DNA from: an uncultured Muribaculaceae bacterium
GTDB taxonomy: Bacteria > Bacteroidota > Bacteroidia > Bacteroidales > Muribaculaceae
Direction of reading: 5' to 3'
Assembly (NCBI GenBank): GCA_910579845.1
Contig: CAJTWL010000019.1
Span: forward strand, 1 to 41,789
DNA length: 41,789 nucleotides
Shown: positions 30,387 to 38,967 of the stretch, piece after piece
Position numbering within the stretch: the stretch's first letter is position 1
Layout: each line of letters begins with the position of its first letter
The notes under the pieces: model-generated
What the model saw: only the letters and a program-made list of their open reading frames with translations
Told to the model about the DNA's origin: nothing
Databases searched by the model: none
Program-made: the position numbers and the translations under genes

Positions 30387-32078
30387 CTAAATGAAGAACA
30401 GTATGATAAGTTGGGCGGCGATTACTCGCAGAAACATTGTCAGAGGATAGACAGTAGAGTAAGCTACGGCAGGGGCATCGTTGTTGCCAACCTTGTTGGC
30501 GTATGCCAACGCAGGCGGATCTGTGTAGCCTCCACTCATCATACCGATGATCGAGAAATAGTTCATCTTATATTTCCAGCGTGCAACAATTCCCATAACA
30601 ATCAGAGGAATGACAGTGATTATCACGCCATATCCGACCCAGATAGCACCTTGTACATTGAATACGGTGTCAAAGAAGTTCTTGCCTGCGGCAATTCCTA
30701 CCGATGAAAGGAACAGGCATATGCCAATTTCGCGGAGCAACAGGTTGGAAGAGGAGTTTGTATAGGTGACAAGATGAAATTTATGGCCATAGGCACCGAT
30801 AAGTATAGCTATAATAAGAGGACCGCCGGCAAGACCGAGTTTCATAGGCACCGACATTCCCGGGATATGCAATGGAATGCTTCCGACAACGATTCCGAGA
30901 AAAATGCCGATGAACATTGTGATAAGATTCGGCTCGTTAAGACGCTTCATGGAGTTGCCTACTTTACGCGCAAGGTTGTTGATATCATCAAGTTTTCCGA
31001 CCACAGTCAGACGGTCGCCCATCTGCAGACGAAGGTTGGGGGCAGCGAGAAGATCAACTCCGGCGCGGTTTACACGGGTCACGTTGAGTTTATATGCCGA
31101 GTGCAGTCTAAGTGATCCCAGTTTCACACCATTGTATTCTGTCTTGGTTACCAGGATTCTGCGCGAAACAACCGGTCCTTTCTCACGTTCCCATGTCTTT
31201 TGTACTACAGGTCCAATGAAACGTGTGAAAATCTCTTCATCCTGTTGGGAGCATACCACAAGAAGTATATCTCCCTCTTCTATGAGATCCTGTGAAGTAG
31301 GGATGATTACTGTGCCGTCCTGTTTCTCTATTCTGGATATTACATAATCACAGGTGATGAGAGTGTGAAGTTTGAGAAGTGTGAGTTCTGCAATCATTTT
31401 GTTGGTAACACGCAGTGAAAGGATATGAGGGGCAAGTAAAGAAGCTTTCTTGTCATTTTCAATTTCATCCTTCTCTTTATTGATATCTATCTTAAAGAGT
31501 TTGCGTATCAGAATCATTGCCATTATGATTCCGACTACACCCAGAGGATAGGCGGCGGCATATCCCATAGACATCTGCTGGCTGACGTCATAGCCATTGG
31601 GATTAACTTGCAGAAATGCCTGTTGCGCGGCACCGAGTCCCGGAGTGTTTGTCACGGCTCCGCTCATTATTCCGACAAGCTGCGAAATAGAAGTAGAACC
31701 TTCAGCACCACCCTGAATGAAATAGATTGCAAGCATTATCGCAACGTTAAGGCAAACGCCGGTCAAAGCAAGGGCATTCATCTTGATGCCTCCCTCTTTG
31801 AACGAGGAGAAGAAGCCGGGTCCTACCTGCATACCGATCGAGAATATAAACAGAATAAGTCCGAATTCTCTTAGGAAATGCAAGACATCATCATCTGCGG
31901 TATAACCGAGATGACCCATAATGATGCCGACGAAAAGAACGAATGTGACACCTAACGAGATGCCCATGATTTTAATTTTTCCGAGATATATTCCGGAAAA
32001 AATCACAAAAGAATAGAGGAGAATTGTACTTGCCAACGAAACCTCGTAAGGACTGATCAGCTCTATCAACCATTCCAT
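30387..32078 (-). CDS. Putative antiporter, AspT/YidE/YbjL (AAE) family with RCK_C domains
   Basis: 563 residues. Two homologous membrane halves, about 1-190 and 375-563, each with 5-6 hydrophobic segments (for example TILLYSFVIFSGIYLGKIKI; LIVMGIVARWKYKMNYFSII). Both halves carry the duplication-domain motif: GIMSGAVTNTPGLGAAQQAF and GMMSGGYTDPPALAYANKVG. Between them are two cytoplasmic TrkA-C/RCK_C domains (IEEGDILLVVCSQQDEEIF; LQMGDRLTVVGKLDDINNLA). Relatives exchange aspartate and alanine, but substrate is unknown here. Preceded by a -7 box at 32120. Confidence 0.92.
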   Translation of the reverse strand: MEWLIELISPYEVSLASTILLYSFVIFSGIYLGKIKIMGISLGVTFVLFVGIIMGHLGYTADDDVLHFLREFGLILFIFSIGMQVGPGFFSSFKEGGIKMNALALTGVCLNVAIMLAIYFIQGGAEGSTSISQLVGIMSGAVTNTPGLGAAQQAFLQVNPNGYDVSQQMSMGYAAAYPLGVVGIIMAMILIRKLFKIDINKEKDEIENDKKASLLAPHILSLRVTNKMIAELTLLKLHTLITCDYVISRIEKQDGTVIIPTSQDLIEEGDILLVVCSQQDEEIFTRFIGPVVQKTWEREKGPVVSRRILVTKTEYNGVKLGSLRLHSAYKLNVTRVNRAGVDLLAAPNLRLQMGDRLTVVGKLDDINNLARKVGNSMKRLNEPNLITMFIGIFLGIVVGSIPLHIPGMSVPMKLGLAGGPLIIAILIGAYGHKFHLVTYTNSSSNLLLREIGICLFLSSVGIAAGKNFFDTVFNVQGAIWVGYGVIITVIPLIVMGIVARWKYKMNYFSIIGMMSGGYTDPPALAYANKVGNNDAPAVAYSTVYPLTMFLRVIAAQLIILFFI

Positions 32079-32119
32079 AGAAAATCAAATACCTTTTTTA
32101 CCTGTTAGAAATGAAACCG

Positions 32120-32127
32120 CAAAATTA
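32120..32127 (-). promoter_or_regulatory. -7 box for the AspT-like gene
   Basis: TAATTTTG on the minus strand, 42 bases before the start codon. No TTTG at the standard spacing upstream. Confidence 0.4.
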
Positions 32128-32212
32128 CGAAATTTTATTATAAAAATTTCATAAATCCTCCACTTTATGATAAAGTATCTGAAATTTGCTTTTGGAGAAA
32201 TTGTTGACCCGA

Positions 32213-33040
32213 TTATTTTTTTATGGATGGCAACAGTTTCCCTACAAGTTCGGGTGATGCTCCGTAATCAAGCGCGATCTTTCTGTCAAGCATTGCGGAT
32301 TCGTTTTCGAAATTAATCTTGTGGATAACGCCACGAAGCAGATAAAGATTTCCTGAGCGCGGATAACGCTTCAGAGCAACCAGAAGTTCCTCTTTTGCTT
32401 TTGGAACATCATTGATGTTGATCAGAAGCAGGATAAGCAGGAATCGCGTTTCCTCGGTATCCTTCAATTCCAAAGCACGGCGGAAACATTTTTCCGCTTC
32501 TTTGGAATCTCCATGTGTCGATGCGATCTTTCCTAATCCTGTATATGCTTCCGGATTATCCGGATATAGCGAGTTGAGGGATCTGAAATCTTTTTCGGCT
32601 TCTGTATATTTGCCTTCATTCATTCTGATATTGGCTCGTGCCTGCAACGGCCATTCCTGAACTGAATCGATACGAAGTGAATTGTCTATATCATTCAGAG
32701 CATTCTCAACATCGTTTTTTGAAAGGTACACATAAGCACGTTTTGCCATAATTGATGCATTCTCCGGATTGGAAGCCAATGCAATGTCAAATGCCTGTAA
32801 AGCGCCGTCATTGTCGCCTTTACGGCTTCGTATGTCACCGAGGTTTGACCAAAGCAGATAATTCAGTTTATTGGCAGGCATGGAGCGGAGAGCCTTCACG
32901 GTCATCTCTTCCGCCTTGTCCCAGAGTTCACGCCTTATGTAATAATCTGCTGAATCCACATATTGGATATATGTCTGTGCCGACACATTTATGCCAGCGC
33001 ATATAAATAATAATAGGAATATTCTTTTGAGCTTTGTCAT
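32213..33040 (-). CDS. Secreted tetratricopeptide-repeat protein
   Basis: 275 residues. Signal peptide MTKLKRIFLLLFICAGINVS with cleavage after AQ near residue 22. At least five TPR units follow: NYLLWSNLGDIRSRKGDNDG, IMAKRAYVYLSKNDVENALN, QARANIRMNEGKYTEAEKDF, AYTGLGKIASTHGDSKEAEK, and ETRFLLILLLININDVPKAK. TPRs bind protein partners, so this is a periplasmic scaffold. Its ATG overlaps the dsbD stop by 4 bases, implying coupled expression and a possible role with DsbD. Confidence 0.9.
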   Translation of the reverse strand: MTKLKRIFLLLFICAGINVSAQTYIQYVDSADYYIRRELWDKAEEMTVKALRSMPANKLNYLLWSNLGDIRSRKGDNDGALQAFDIALASNPENASIMAKRAYVYLSKNDVENALNDIDNSLRIDSVQEWPLQARANIRMNEGKYTEAEKDFRSLNSLYPDNPEAYTGLGKIASTHGDSKEAEKCFRRALELKDTEETRFLLILLLININDVPKAKEELLVALKRYPRSGNLYLLRGVIHKINFENESAMLDRKIALDYGASPELVGKLLPSIKK

Positions 33041-35094
33041 TTCGATACTTGCTGCTTCTCAAGTTTGAAATTCTTTAATGCTTCGGATAAAAAATCTATA
33101 TATGAAGATATGCTTTCATTGTATCCGTAAGATCCTGAAACCGGTTTTCCGTCACCATTCAGAACTACGTAATAAGGCTGTGCGTTAGAACCGAATTTTG
33201 TTCGTTCAAGATAGCTCCATTTATCGCCTACGGTCCGCAAAGTGCGTTTCTTTCCACCTGTATCTGTCACAACCATTGGTTCGGGTAGTGGAGTCTTGTC
33301 ATCTACCATCAGCGATACAAGGATAAAATCATTGTCGATCATCTCCTTTACTTCAGGGTTTGTCCATACCGATGCCTCCATTTTTCTGCAATTTACGCAA
33401 CCGAATCCCGAAAAATCGATAAGCAGAGGTTTCCCGTTTTCTCTTGCAAGTTTCATACCCGCGTCAAAGTCATCGGTTTGTGCATGGACACTGCCGTCAT
33501 ACAGGTTGAAATCCTGTGTTGTTATAGGAGGAGTGAACGCACTTATACTTTTAAGAGGAGCACCCCATAGTCCCGGTAACATATAGATAGAGAATGCGAG
33601 GGATATGCATGCCAGCAGAAAGCGGGGAATACCGATTTTCTCAGTGCGGGAGTCGTGTGGAAAAGATATCTTTCCAAGGAGATATATTCCGAGAAGTCCG
33701 AAAATCACTATCCACAAGGATATGAACACTTCTCTGTCAAGGATTCGCCAGCCATATGCAAGATCGGCAACGGATAGAAACTTGAGAGCGAGAGCCAGTT
33801 CAAGGAATCCCAGTACCACTTTTATGGTGTTCATCCAGCTTCCGCTTTTTGGCGCTGATTTCAGTAAACCGGGGAACATTGCAAAAAATGAGAAAGGCAA
33901 TGCCAGCGCCAATGCAAATCCAAACATACCTATCGCAGGGGAAACAAAATTTGATGTTGCGGCAGCCTCCACAAGCAGTGTTCCGATAATGGGACCGGTG
34001 CAAGAGAAGCTCACAAGCGCAAGTGTGAATGCCATGAAGAATATGCTGAGATATCCGGTTGTGGCATCAGCTTTTGAATCGATTTTGTTTGACCATGAAG
34101 ATGGGAGAGTGAGTTCAAATCCACCCATAAAAGATATTGCGAAAATCACCAGAAGTATGAAGAATGCAATATTGAAACCGGCACTTGTGGCAAGTTCGTT
34201 CAATGCAGAGGCTCCGAATATAGCAGTGACACATAATCCCAGTAAAACGTATATGGCAATTATTGATATTCCGTAGATGACCGCCGATGCGATGGCTTTC
34301 CCCCGCGATTTGTTCTGCTTGAGGAAAAAACTTACAGTCATAGGAATCATGGGCCATACACATGGCGTTACCAGAGCAATGAGCCCGCCGATGAATCCTG
34401 CTATAAAAATATAAAGCAAACTGCTTTCCTGCTGAGACGGCTCCTTCTCAAACACTTTCATTTCTGTTTCCACGTTACGCCACCAATCAGACGTATCCAC
34501 ATTCGAATTGTTGACACCCGGAAGCAATGTTTCCGATGACTGCAAGGAGTCCATCATATTGAGCTCTGCCGACAGTAGGACGGCTTCCTTATTCTTTTGG
34601 TCATTTTTCAGATCCTGCGTATCGGTCCGCTTGTCGTTGTTTTCAGTTGTGACAGGTCCTTTCCCTGTTGCTGTAAAGGAATCGAAAACCTGTGCACATC
34701 CGTTGTCATTACAAACTTGTCCACGTATCTCAACCTGTACCGAAAACTCCGGTTTAAGTACTTTCAGTTTCTGAATATATGTAACTTTATTACTGAAATA
34801 ATGCTCATTTACTTCAAAAATATCGTTGTATGCGACAGTGGGCTTATGGTCGGGACGCAACGGACCAACAGGGGCGCAACCTTTAAAATCCATTTGAATA
34901 TCGAGAGGCATACCCCCACCTTCCGGATTATCAACAGCATACAGATGATATCCTGACGCAATGTTTGCAGTGATTTCAAGCGAAGGTGTTGTTGTGTTGT
35001 TTCCCTTTATTGAATAAGTCCAACTTACATTCTCGGCGGCATTTATGCCAAATACAGACAGAATTAAAAGTAATACAAGGTTTATTTTATTCAT
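33037..35094 (-). CDS. dsbD: Protein-disulfide reductase DsbD
   Basis: Carries reducing power from cytoplasmic thioredoxin across the inner membrane. 685 residues. Signal peptide (KINLVLLLILSVFGINAAEN), then the N-terminal alpha domain with its Cys pair in GQVCNDNGCAQVF. A linker of about 60 residues leads to eight hydrophobic segments (about 225-520) with the redox Cys in LVTPCVWPMIPM and FSCTGPIIGT. The C-terminal thioredoxin-like gamma domain has DFSGFGCVNCRKMEA. All six functional Cys are present. Possible clients are the TlpA-like protein here and periplasmic cytochrome or isomerase systems. Confidence 0.95.
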   Translation of the reverse strand: MNKINLVLLLILSVFGINAAENVSWTYSIKGNNTTTPSLEITANIASGYHLYAVDNPEGGGMPLDIQMDFKGCAPVGPLRPDHKPTVAYNDIFEVNEHYFSNKVTYIQKLKVLKPEFSVQVEIRGQVCNDNGCAQVFDSFTATGKGPVTTENNDKRTDTQDLKNDQKNKEAVLLSAELNMMDSLQSSETLLPGVNNSNVDTSDWWRNVETEMKVFEKEPSQQESSLLYIFIAGFIGGLIALVTPCVWPMIPMTVSFFLKQNKSRGKAIASAVIYGISIIAIYVLLGLCVTAIFGASALNELATSAGFNIAFFILLVIFAISFMGGFELTLPSSWSNKIDSKADATTGYLSIFFMAFTLALVSFSCTGPIIGTLLVEAAATSNFVSPAIGMFGFALALALPFSFFAMFPGLLKSAPKSGSWMNTIKVVLGFLELALALKFLSVADLAYGWRILDREVFISLWIVIFGLLGIYLLGKISFPHDSRTEKIGIPRFLLACISLAFSIYMLPGLWGAPLKSISAFTPPITTQDFNLYDGSVHAQTDDFDAGMKLARENGKPLLIDFSGFGCVNCRKMEASVWTNPEVKEMIDNDFILVSLMVDDKTPLPEPMVVTDTGGKKRTLRTVGDKWSYLERTKFGSNAQPYYVVLNGDGKPVSGSYGYNESISSYIDFLSEALKNFKLEKQQVSK

Positions 35095-35141
35095 GTTCAG
35101 TTAATTTCTATTAGTGTGACACGGGCATATCTCTACAATTG

Positions 35142-35149
35142 CAAAGTTA
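35142..35149 (-). promoter_or_regulatory. -7 box for dsbD
   Basis: TAACTTTG on the minus strand, 48 bases before the dsbD start codon. The -33 TTTG is at a shorter spacing (12), so this is tentative. Confidence 0.4.
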
Positions 35150-35211
35150 TTAAACAGTTTTCAAAACAGAGCACTTTCTTAGTAATAATTAACGAATAAA
35201 CAGGGGCGAAA

Positions 35212-35242
35212 TTTGTTTCGTCGAATAAACTTCGTATATTTG
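35212..35242 (+). promoter_or_regulatory. Promoter P1 of the ior operon
   Basis: TTTG (35212-35215), 19 bases, TATATTTG (35235-35242). It shares the first 12 bases of its spacer (TTTCGTCGAATA) with P2, 85 bases downstream. Start near 35249, leader about 98 bases. Confidence 0.72.
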
Positions 35243-35266
35243 ACTCACATAATTGGCTTCGCCACC

Positions 35267-35293
35267 GCGAACCGGCTTTCAGCCGACATTCGC
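35267..35293 (+). promoter_or_regulatory. Hairpin between the two ior promoters
   Basis: GCGAA pairs with TTCGC and, inside, CGGCT pairs with AGCCG around a TTC loop. It is present only in RNA started at P1 and sits just before P2, so it could attenuate P1 transcripts or bind a regulator. Confidence 0.45.
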
Positions 35294-35296
35294 TAT

Positions 35297-35327
35297 TTTG
35301 TTTCGTCGAATATTCTGCTTATATTTG
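35297..35327 (+). promoter_or_regulatory. Promoter P2 of the ior operon
   Basis: TTTG (35297-35300), 19 bases, TATATTTG (35320-35327). Same -33, -7 and spacing as P1. Start near 35334, leader about 13 bases. Confidence 0.75.
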
Positions 35328-35346
35328 TAAACAAATCTATATCGTC

Positions 35347-36966
35347 ATGAAAAATAAACTACTCTTGTTGGGTGATGAAGCGTTCGCCTTAGGAGCCTTG
35401 AATGCAGGACTTTCCGGCGCATATGCTTATCCGGGTACACCCTCCACTGAAATAATGGAATTTGTCCAGACTAATCCTCTGACAAAAGAGAGGGGCATTC
35501 ATTGCCACTGGTCAAGCAATGAGAAGACAGCTTATGAAGCTGCATTGGGAATGTCATTTTGTGGAAAAAGAACATTCACTTCCATGAAACATGTCGGACT
35601 TAATGTCGCGGCTGATCCGTTTGTAAATTCTGCAATGACGGGTGCCAACGGGGGCTTTATTGTAGTTGCGGCTGATGATCCATCGATGCATTCTTCACAA
35701 AATGAGCAGGATTCCCGTTTTTATGCTGATTTTGCCATGATTCCGGCGTTGGAACCATCAACACAGCAGGAGGCATACGATATGGCGAAGTACGGTTTCG
35801 AATTGTCCGAGAAATTAAATATGCCGGTGCTTTTGAGATTTGTAACCCGTCTGAGTCATTCACGTGCCGTAGTGGAAATAGATACTGAGCCTGATGCTCA
35901 GAATAATTTCTCATATCCTGCGAAGGCAAGACAATGGGTCCTTATGCCGGCGGTATCAAAACAACGAAACAAGCAGTTGATCAAAGACTGGGATGGGTTT
36001 GTAAAAGCATCGGAAAAGTCTCCTTTCAACAGATATGAAGACGCTCCCCGTCATGAGATGGGAATAATAGCGAGTGGCGTTGCATATAATTATCTTCAGG
36101 AGTTGTATAATGGGGAGGTTCCGTTTCCTGTAGTGAAAATAAGTCAGTATCCTTTACCTGTAAAACTTATCAGACAGCTTTATAATTCCTGTGATTCAAT
36201 AATGATTCTTGAGGAGGGGCAGCCGTTTATAGAGAAAAGTATCCGAGGTATTCTTGATACGGATAAGCGTATATATGGTAAGCTGAGCGGGGAAGTACAG
36301 AGGGATGGAGAGTTGTCTCCTGATAGTGTCAAAGACTCATTGATAAACGTTGTACCGACAATCTGCCGTCTTACTGCCGATAAAATCAAGGCTGTTCCGG
36401 AAGTTGTCGTTTCCCGTCCTCCGGCATTATGTCAGGGTTGCGGTCATCGGGACGTGTATGGAGCTTTGAATGAAGCTCTTTCAAAATATGAAGATTCCAA
36501 AGTTTTCGGTGATATAGGATGTTATACACTCGGTTTCCTTAAACCGTTCAACGCTATTGATACTGTTGTGGATATGGGCGCCTCCATAACAATGGCAAAG
36601 GGAGCGGCGGATGCCGGTCAGAGACCCTCTGTCGCGATAATCGGCGATTCCACATTCACTCACAGCGGAATGACAGGTCTTTTGGATGCGATAAATGAGA
36701 ATACTCCAATGACTGTAATCATCTCTGATAATCTGACAACCGGTATGACAGGGGGGCAGGATTCGCAGGGTACCGGCAAGATCGAGGAGATTTGTCTCGG
36801 ATTAGGAGCTCATCCGGATCATGTGAGAACAATCGATTCATTGCCAAAGAATCATGATGAGATGGTGAAACTCTTTTCCGAAGAGATAGATTATGAAGGA
36901 CTGTCTGTGATAGTGTCAAGAAGAGAATGCATTCAGACAGCAAGAAGACATGCAGCAAAGAAATAA
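35347..36966 (+). CDS. iorA: Indolepyruvate:ferredoxin oxidoreductase, alpha subunit (without ferredoxin domain)
   Basis: Thiamine-diphosphate enzyme that oxidatively decarboxylates aryl pyruvates to aryl-acetyl-CoA. 539 residues. The N-terminal pyrimidine-binding domain opens LLLGDEAFALGALNAGLSGA and has AYPGTPSTEIMEF and TFTSMKHVGLNVAADPF. The C-terminal TPP domain has ALCQGCGHRDVYGAL (about 357-371), GDIGCYTLG, and the TPP motif GDSTFTHSGMTGLLDAINEN with SDNLTTGMTGGQ. Many IorA proteins continue with two 4Fe-4S ferredoxin motifs; this one ends at RECIQTARRHAAKK without them, so a separate electron carrier is implied. First gene of a four-gene operon. Confidence 0.95.
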   Translation: MKNKLLLLGDEAFALGALNAGLSGAYAYPGTPSTEIMEFVQTNPLTKERGIHCHWSSNEKTAYEAALGMSFCGKRTFTSMKHVGLNVAADPFVNSAMTGANGGFIVVAADDPSMHSSQNEQDSRFYADFAMIPALEPSTQQEAYDMAKYGFELSEKLNMPVLLRFVTRLSHSRAVVEIDTEPDAQNNFSYPAKARQWVLMPAVSKQRNKQLIKDWDGFVKASEKSPFNRYEDAPRHEMGIIASGVAYNYLQELYNGEVPFPVVKISQYPLPVKLIRQLYNSCDSIMILEEGQPFIEKSIRGILDTDKRIYGKLSGEVQRDGELSPDSVKDSLINVVPTICRLTADKIKAVPEVVVSRPPALCQGCGHRDVYGALNEALSKYEDSKVFGDIGCYTLGFLKPFNAIDTVVDMGASITMAKGAADAGQRPSVAIIGDSTFTHSGMTGLLDAINENTPMTVIISDNLTTGMTGGQDSQGTGKIEEICLGLGAHPDHVRTIDSLPKNHDEMVKLFSEEIDYEGLSVIVSRRECIQTARRHAAKK

Positions 36967-36987
36967 AAGTAGACATACTCTAAGATT

Positions 36988-37578
36988 ATGAAAACTGATA
37001 TAATATTGGCAGGAGTAGGTGGACAAGGAATACTTACTATCGCCACAATTTTAGGCGCAACCGCTTTGAAGGAGAATCTGTATCTCAAACAGGCTGAGGT
37101 ACATGGTATGAGTCAGCGAGGGGGTGATGTGCAGTCGAATCTCAGAATCAGCTCAGATCCCATTTATTCCGATCTGATTCCCAAAGGTGGTGCCGATCTC
37201 ATTGTTTCTCTTGAACCGATGGAGGCACTCCGATATATGCCATATCTTGGAGAAGAGGGTTGGATTGTGACCAATACCGTACCTTTTGTGAATGTTGACA
37301 ATTATCCGGATATGGAGTTTCTGGACAAGGAACTTAAGAATCATAAAAAGACTGTCGCATTCGATATGGATGCTGTTGCAAAGGAGTTTGCAACGCAGAG
37401 AAGTTCCAATATGGTTCTTCTTGGAGCGGCTTCGATATTCATAGATATGTCTTCCGCAAAGATTGAGGATGCGATAGCAGGATTTTTCGAACGCAAGGGG
37501 CAGAGGACTGTTGATCAGAATATTGCGGCATTCCGTGCCGGAAGAGAGAAAGCGTCATTACTGAAAGAGTTGATATAA
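36988..37578 (+). CDS. iorB: Indolepyruvate:ferredoxin oxidoreductase, beta subunit
   Basis: 196 residues, the gamma-domain partner of IorA. It begins DIILAGVGGQGILTIATILG, the family's nucleotide-like loop, followed by the signature AEVHGMSQRGGDVQSNLRIS and LIVSLEPMEALRYMPYLGEE. Together with IorA it forms the active enzyme. Separated from iorA by 21 bases. Normal length for the family. Confidence 0.95.
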   Translation: MKTDIILAGVGGQGILTIATILGATALKENLYLKQAEVHGMSQRGGDVQSNLRISSDPIYSDLIPKGGADLIVSLEPMEALRYMPYLGEEGWIVTNTVPFVNVDNYPDMEFLDKELKNHKKTVAFDMDAVAKEFATQRSSNMVLLGAASIFIDMSSAKIEDAIAGFFERKGQRTVDQNIAAFRAGREKASLLKELI

Positions 37579-37609
37579 CCCAATGATTCCTGCGTCGGAT
37601 TCTTAACAG

Positions 37610-37646
37610 CTAAAACCTGATAACCTAAAACCTAATAATCTAAAAC
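37610..37646. repeat. 15-base tandem repeat before the aminotransferase gene
   Basis: Two and a half copies of CTAAAACCTRATAAY (37610-37624, 37625-37639, then CTAAAAC). It ends 4 bases before the ATG at 37651, so it fills the spacer that ribosomes must cross after iorB. Confidence 0.8.
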
Positions 37647-37650
37647 TACC

Positions 37651-38967
37651 ATGTTTCCACTGACAGATGAAGAACTTGAAGGTGCTATAAAAAGACTTTT
37701 GATAGCAGATTTATCCAGTGCCACTATCCGCCAGATAGGTTCGTTGGCAAGAGAACTTGAAAATGTGACAGGTGAACGTATGATACACCTTGAAATCGGA
37801 AATCCCGGACTTGCGGCAGAGCAGGTTGGCGTGGAGGCTGAGATAGGTGCATTGCGAAACGGATGCGCCAACCAGTATCCGAATATTTCGGGTATACCGG
37901 AGATTAAAAATGCCGGAAGCCACTTTGCCAAGGCATTCATGAATATAGATATTCCTCCAAAATGCATTATACCTACTGTCGGTTCTATGCAAGGCAGTTT
38001 TACGCTTATGTTGCTGCTTTCACAACGTATCCCCGGCAAGGATACAATGCTTTTTATCGATCCCGGTTTTGCCGCTCAACATCATCAGGCGAAATTACTG
38101 GGGATAAAACAGGAGTCATTTGACATATATGATTATAGAGGTAAAAAGCTTGAGGAGAAACTTGAAAGTATACTCAAGGCAGGGAATATTACAGGTATAA
38201 TTTATAGTAATCCGAATAATCCGGCATGGACCAACCTTACGGAGGAGGAACTTGAGATAATCGGTCGTATGGCTACAAAATATGATGCCATAGTATTGGA
38301 GGATCTTGCCTATTTCGGCATGGATTTCCGTAAGAATACAGCCACTCCGGGTGAACCTCCATATGTGCCTACAATAGCAAAATACACTGATAATTATATT
38401 TTGATGCTTTCAGGTTCAAAGATATTCAGCTATGCAGGTCAACGTATCGGATGTGCATGCCTGAGCGAATCTGTCTATAACAGAAAATATGAATATCTTG
38501 ACAAGTTCTACGAGATGCCTAAATTCGGGGACGCATATATTTTCGGAGTGCTCTACTGTTGCTCATCAGGAACTTCGCACAGCGCTCAGGTGGCAATGGC
38601 AGAGATGCTTGAGGCTGCGGCAAATGGTGAATTGAAATTCGTAGAGCATTGTAAAGAATATATGAAGAAGGCGGAAAGAGTAAAGGATATATTCATCAAA
38701 AACGGTTTTAGAATTGTTTATGAGATGGATGTAGACAAGCCGATAGGTGATGGATTTTTCTTCACAGCCGGCTATGACGGTCTTGATTCGCATGAACTCC
38801 TTAAAGAACTTATAAAGTATGGAGTAGCATCAATTTCATTGAAATCGTGCGGAAGCCGACAAAATGGAGTGCGTGTATGTGTTTCAATGATACCGGACGA
38901 GGAGAGCTATGAATTGCTTGACCGTTATTTACAAAAATTCAATATTGATCATCAGTCCGTAAAATGA
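37651..38967 (+). CDS. PLP-dependent aminotransferase, class I/II fold type I
   Basis: 438 residues. The PLP Lys is in MLSGSKIFSYAGQRIG (Lys257), preceded by SNPNNPAWTNLT and LEDLAYFGMDFR, and the substrate-side Arg is near GVRVCVSMIP. The N-terminus LEIGNPGLAAEQVG and QYPNISGIPEIKNAGSHFAK are typical of aspartate/aromatic aminotransferase relatives. The position between iorB and a CoA transferase suggests that it makes the aryl pyruvate substrates (phenylpyruvate, indolepyruvate) of IorAB. Substrate preference is inference. It overlaps the next gene by 4 bases. Confidence 0.9.
   Translation: MFPLTDEELEGAIKRLLIADLSSATIRQIGSLARELENVTGERMIHLEIGNPGLAAEQVGVEAEIGALRNGCANQYPNISGIPEIKNAGSHFAKAFMNIDIPPKCIIPTVGSMQGSFTLMLLLSQRIPGKDTMLFIDPGFAAQHHQAKLLGIKQESFDIYDYRGKKLEEKLESILKAGNITGIIYSNPNNPAWTNLTEEELEIIGRMATKYDAIVLEDLAYFGMDFRKNTATPGEPPYVPTIAKYTDNYILMLSGSKIFSYAGQRIGCACLSESVYNRKYEYLDKFYEMPKFGDAYIFGVLYCCSSGTSHSAQVAMAEMLEAAANGELKFVEHCKEYMKKAERVKDIFIKNGFRIVYEMDVDKPIGDGFFFTAGYDGLDSHELLKELIKYGVASISLKSCGSRQNGVRVCVSMIPDEESYELLDRYLQKFNIDHQSVK

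Noticed and set aside
33605..34276. 223-codon open frame on the plus strand inside dsbD
   Set aside because: Antisense to a well-supported membrane protein gene, with no promoter or family signature.
14241..36983. GTARACATACTCTAA shared between 14241-14255 and 36969-36983
   Set aside because: A 14 of 15 match between two intergenic spots in AT-rich DNA; no further copies or structure to support meaning.
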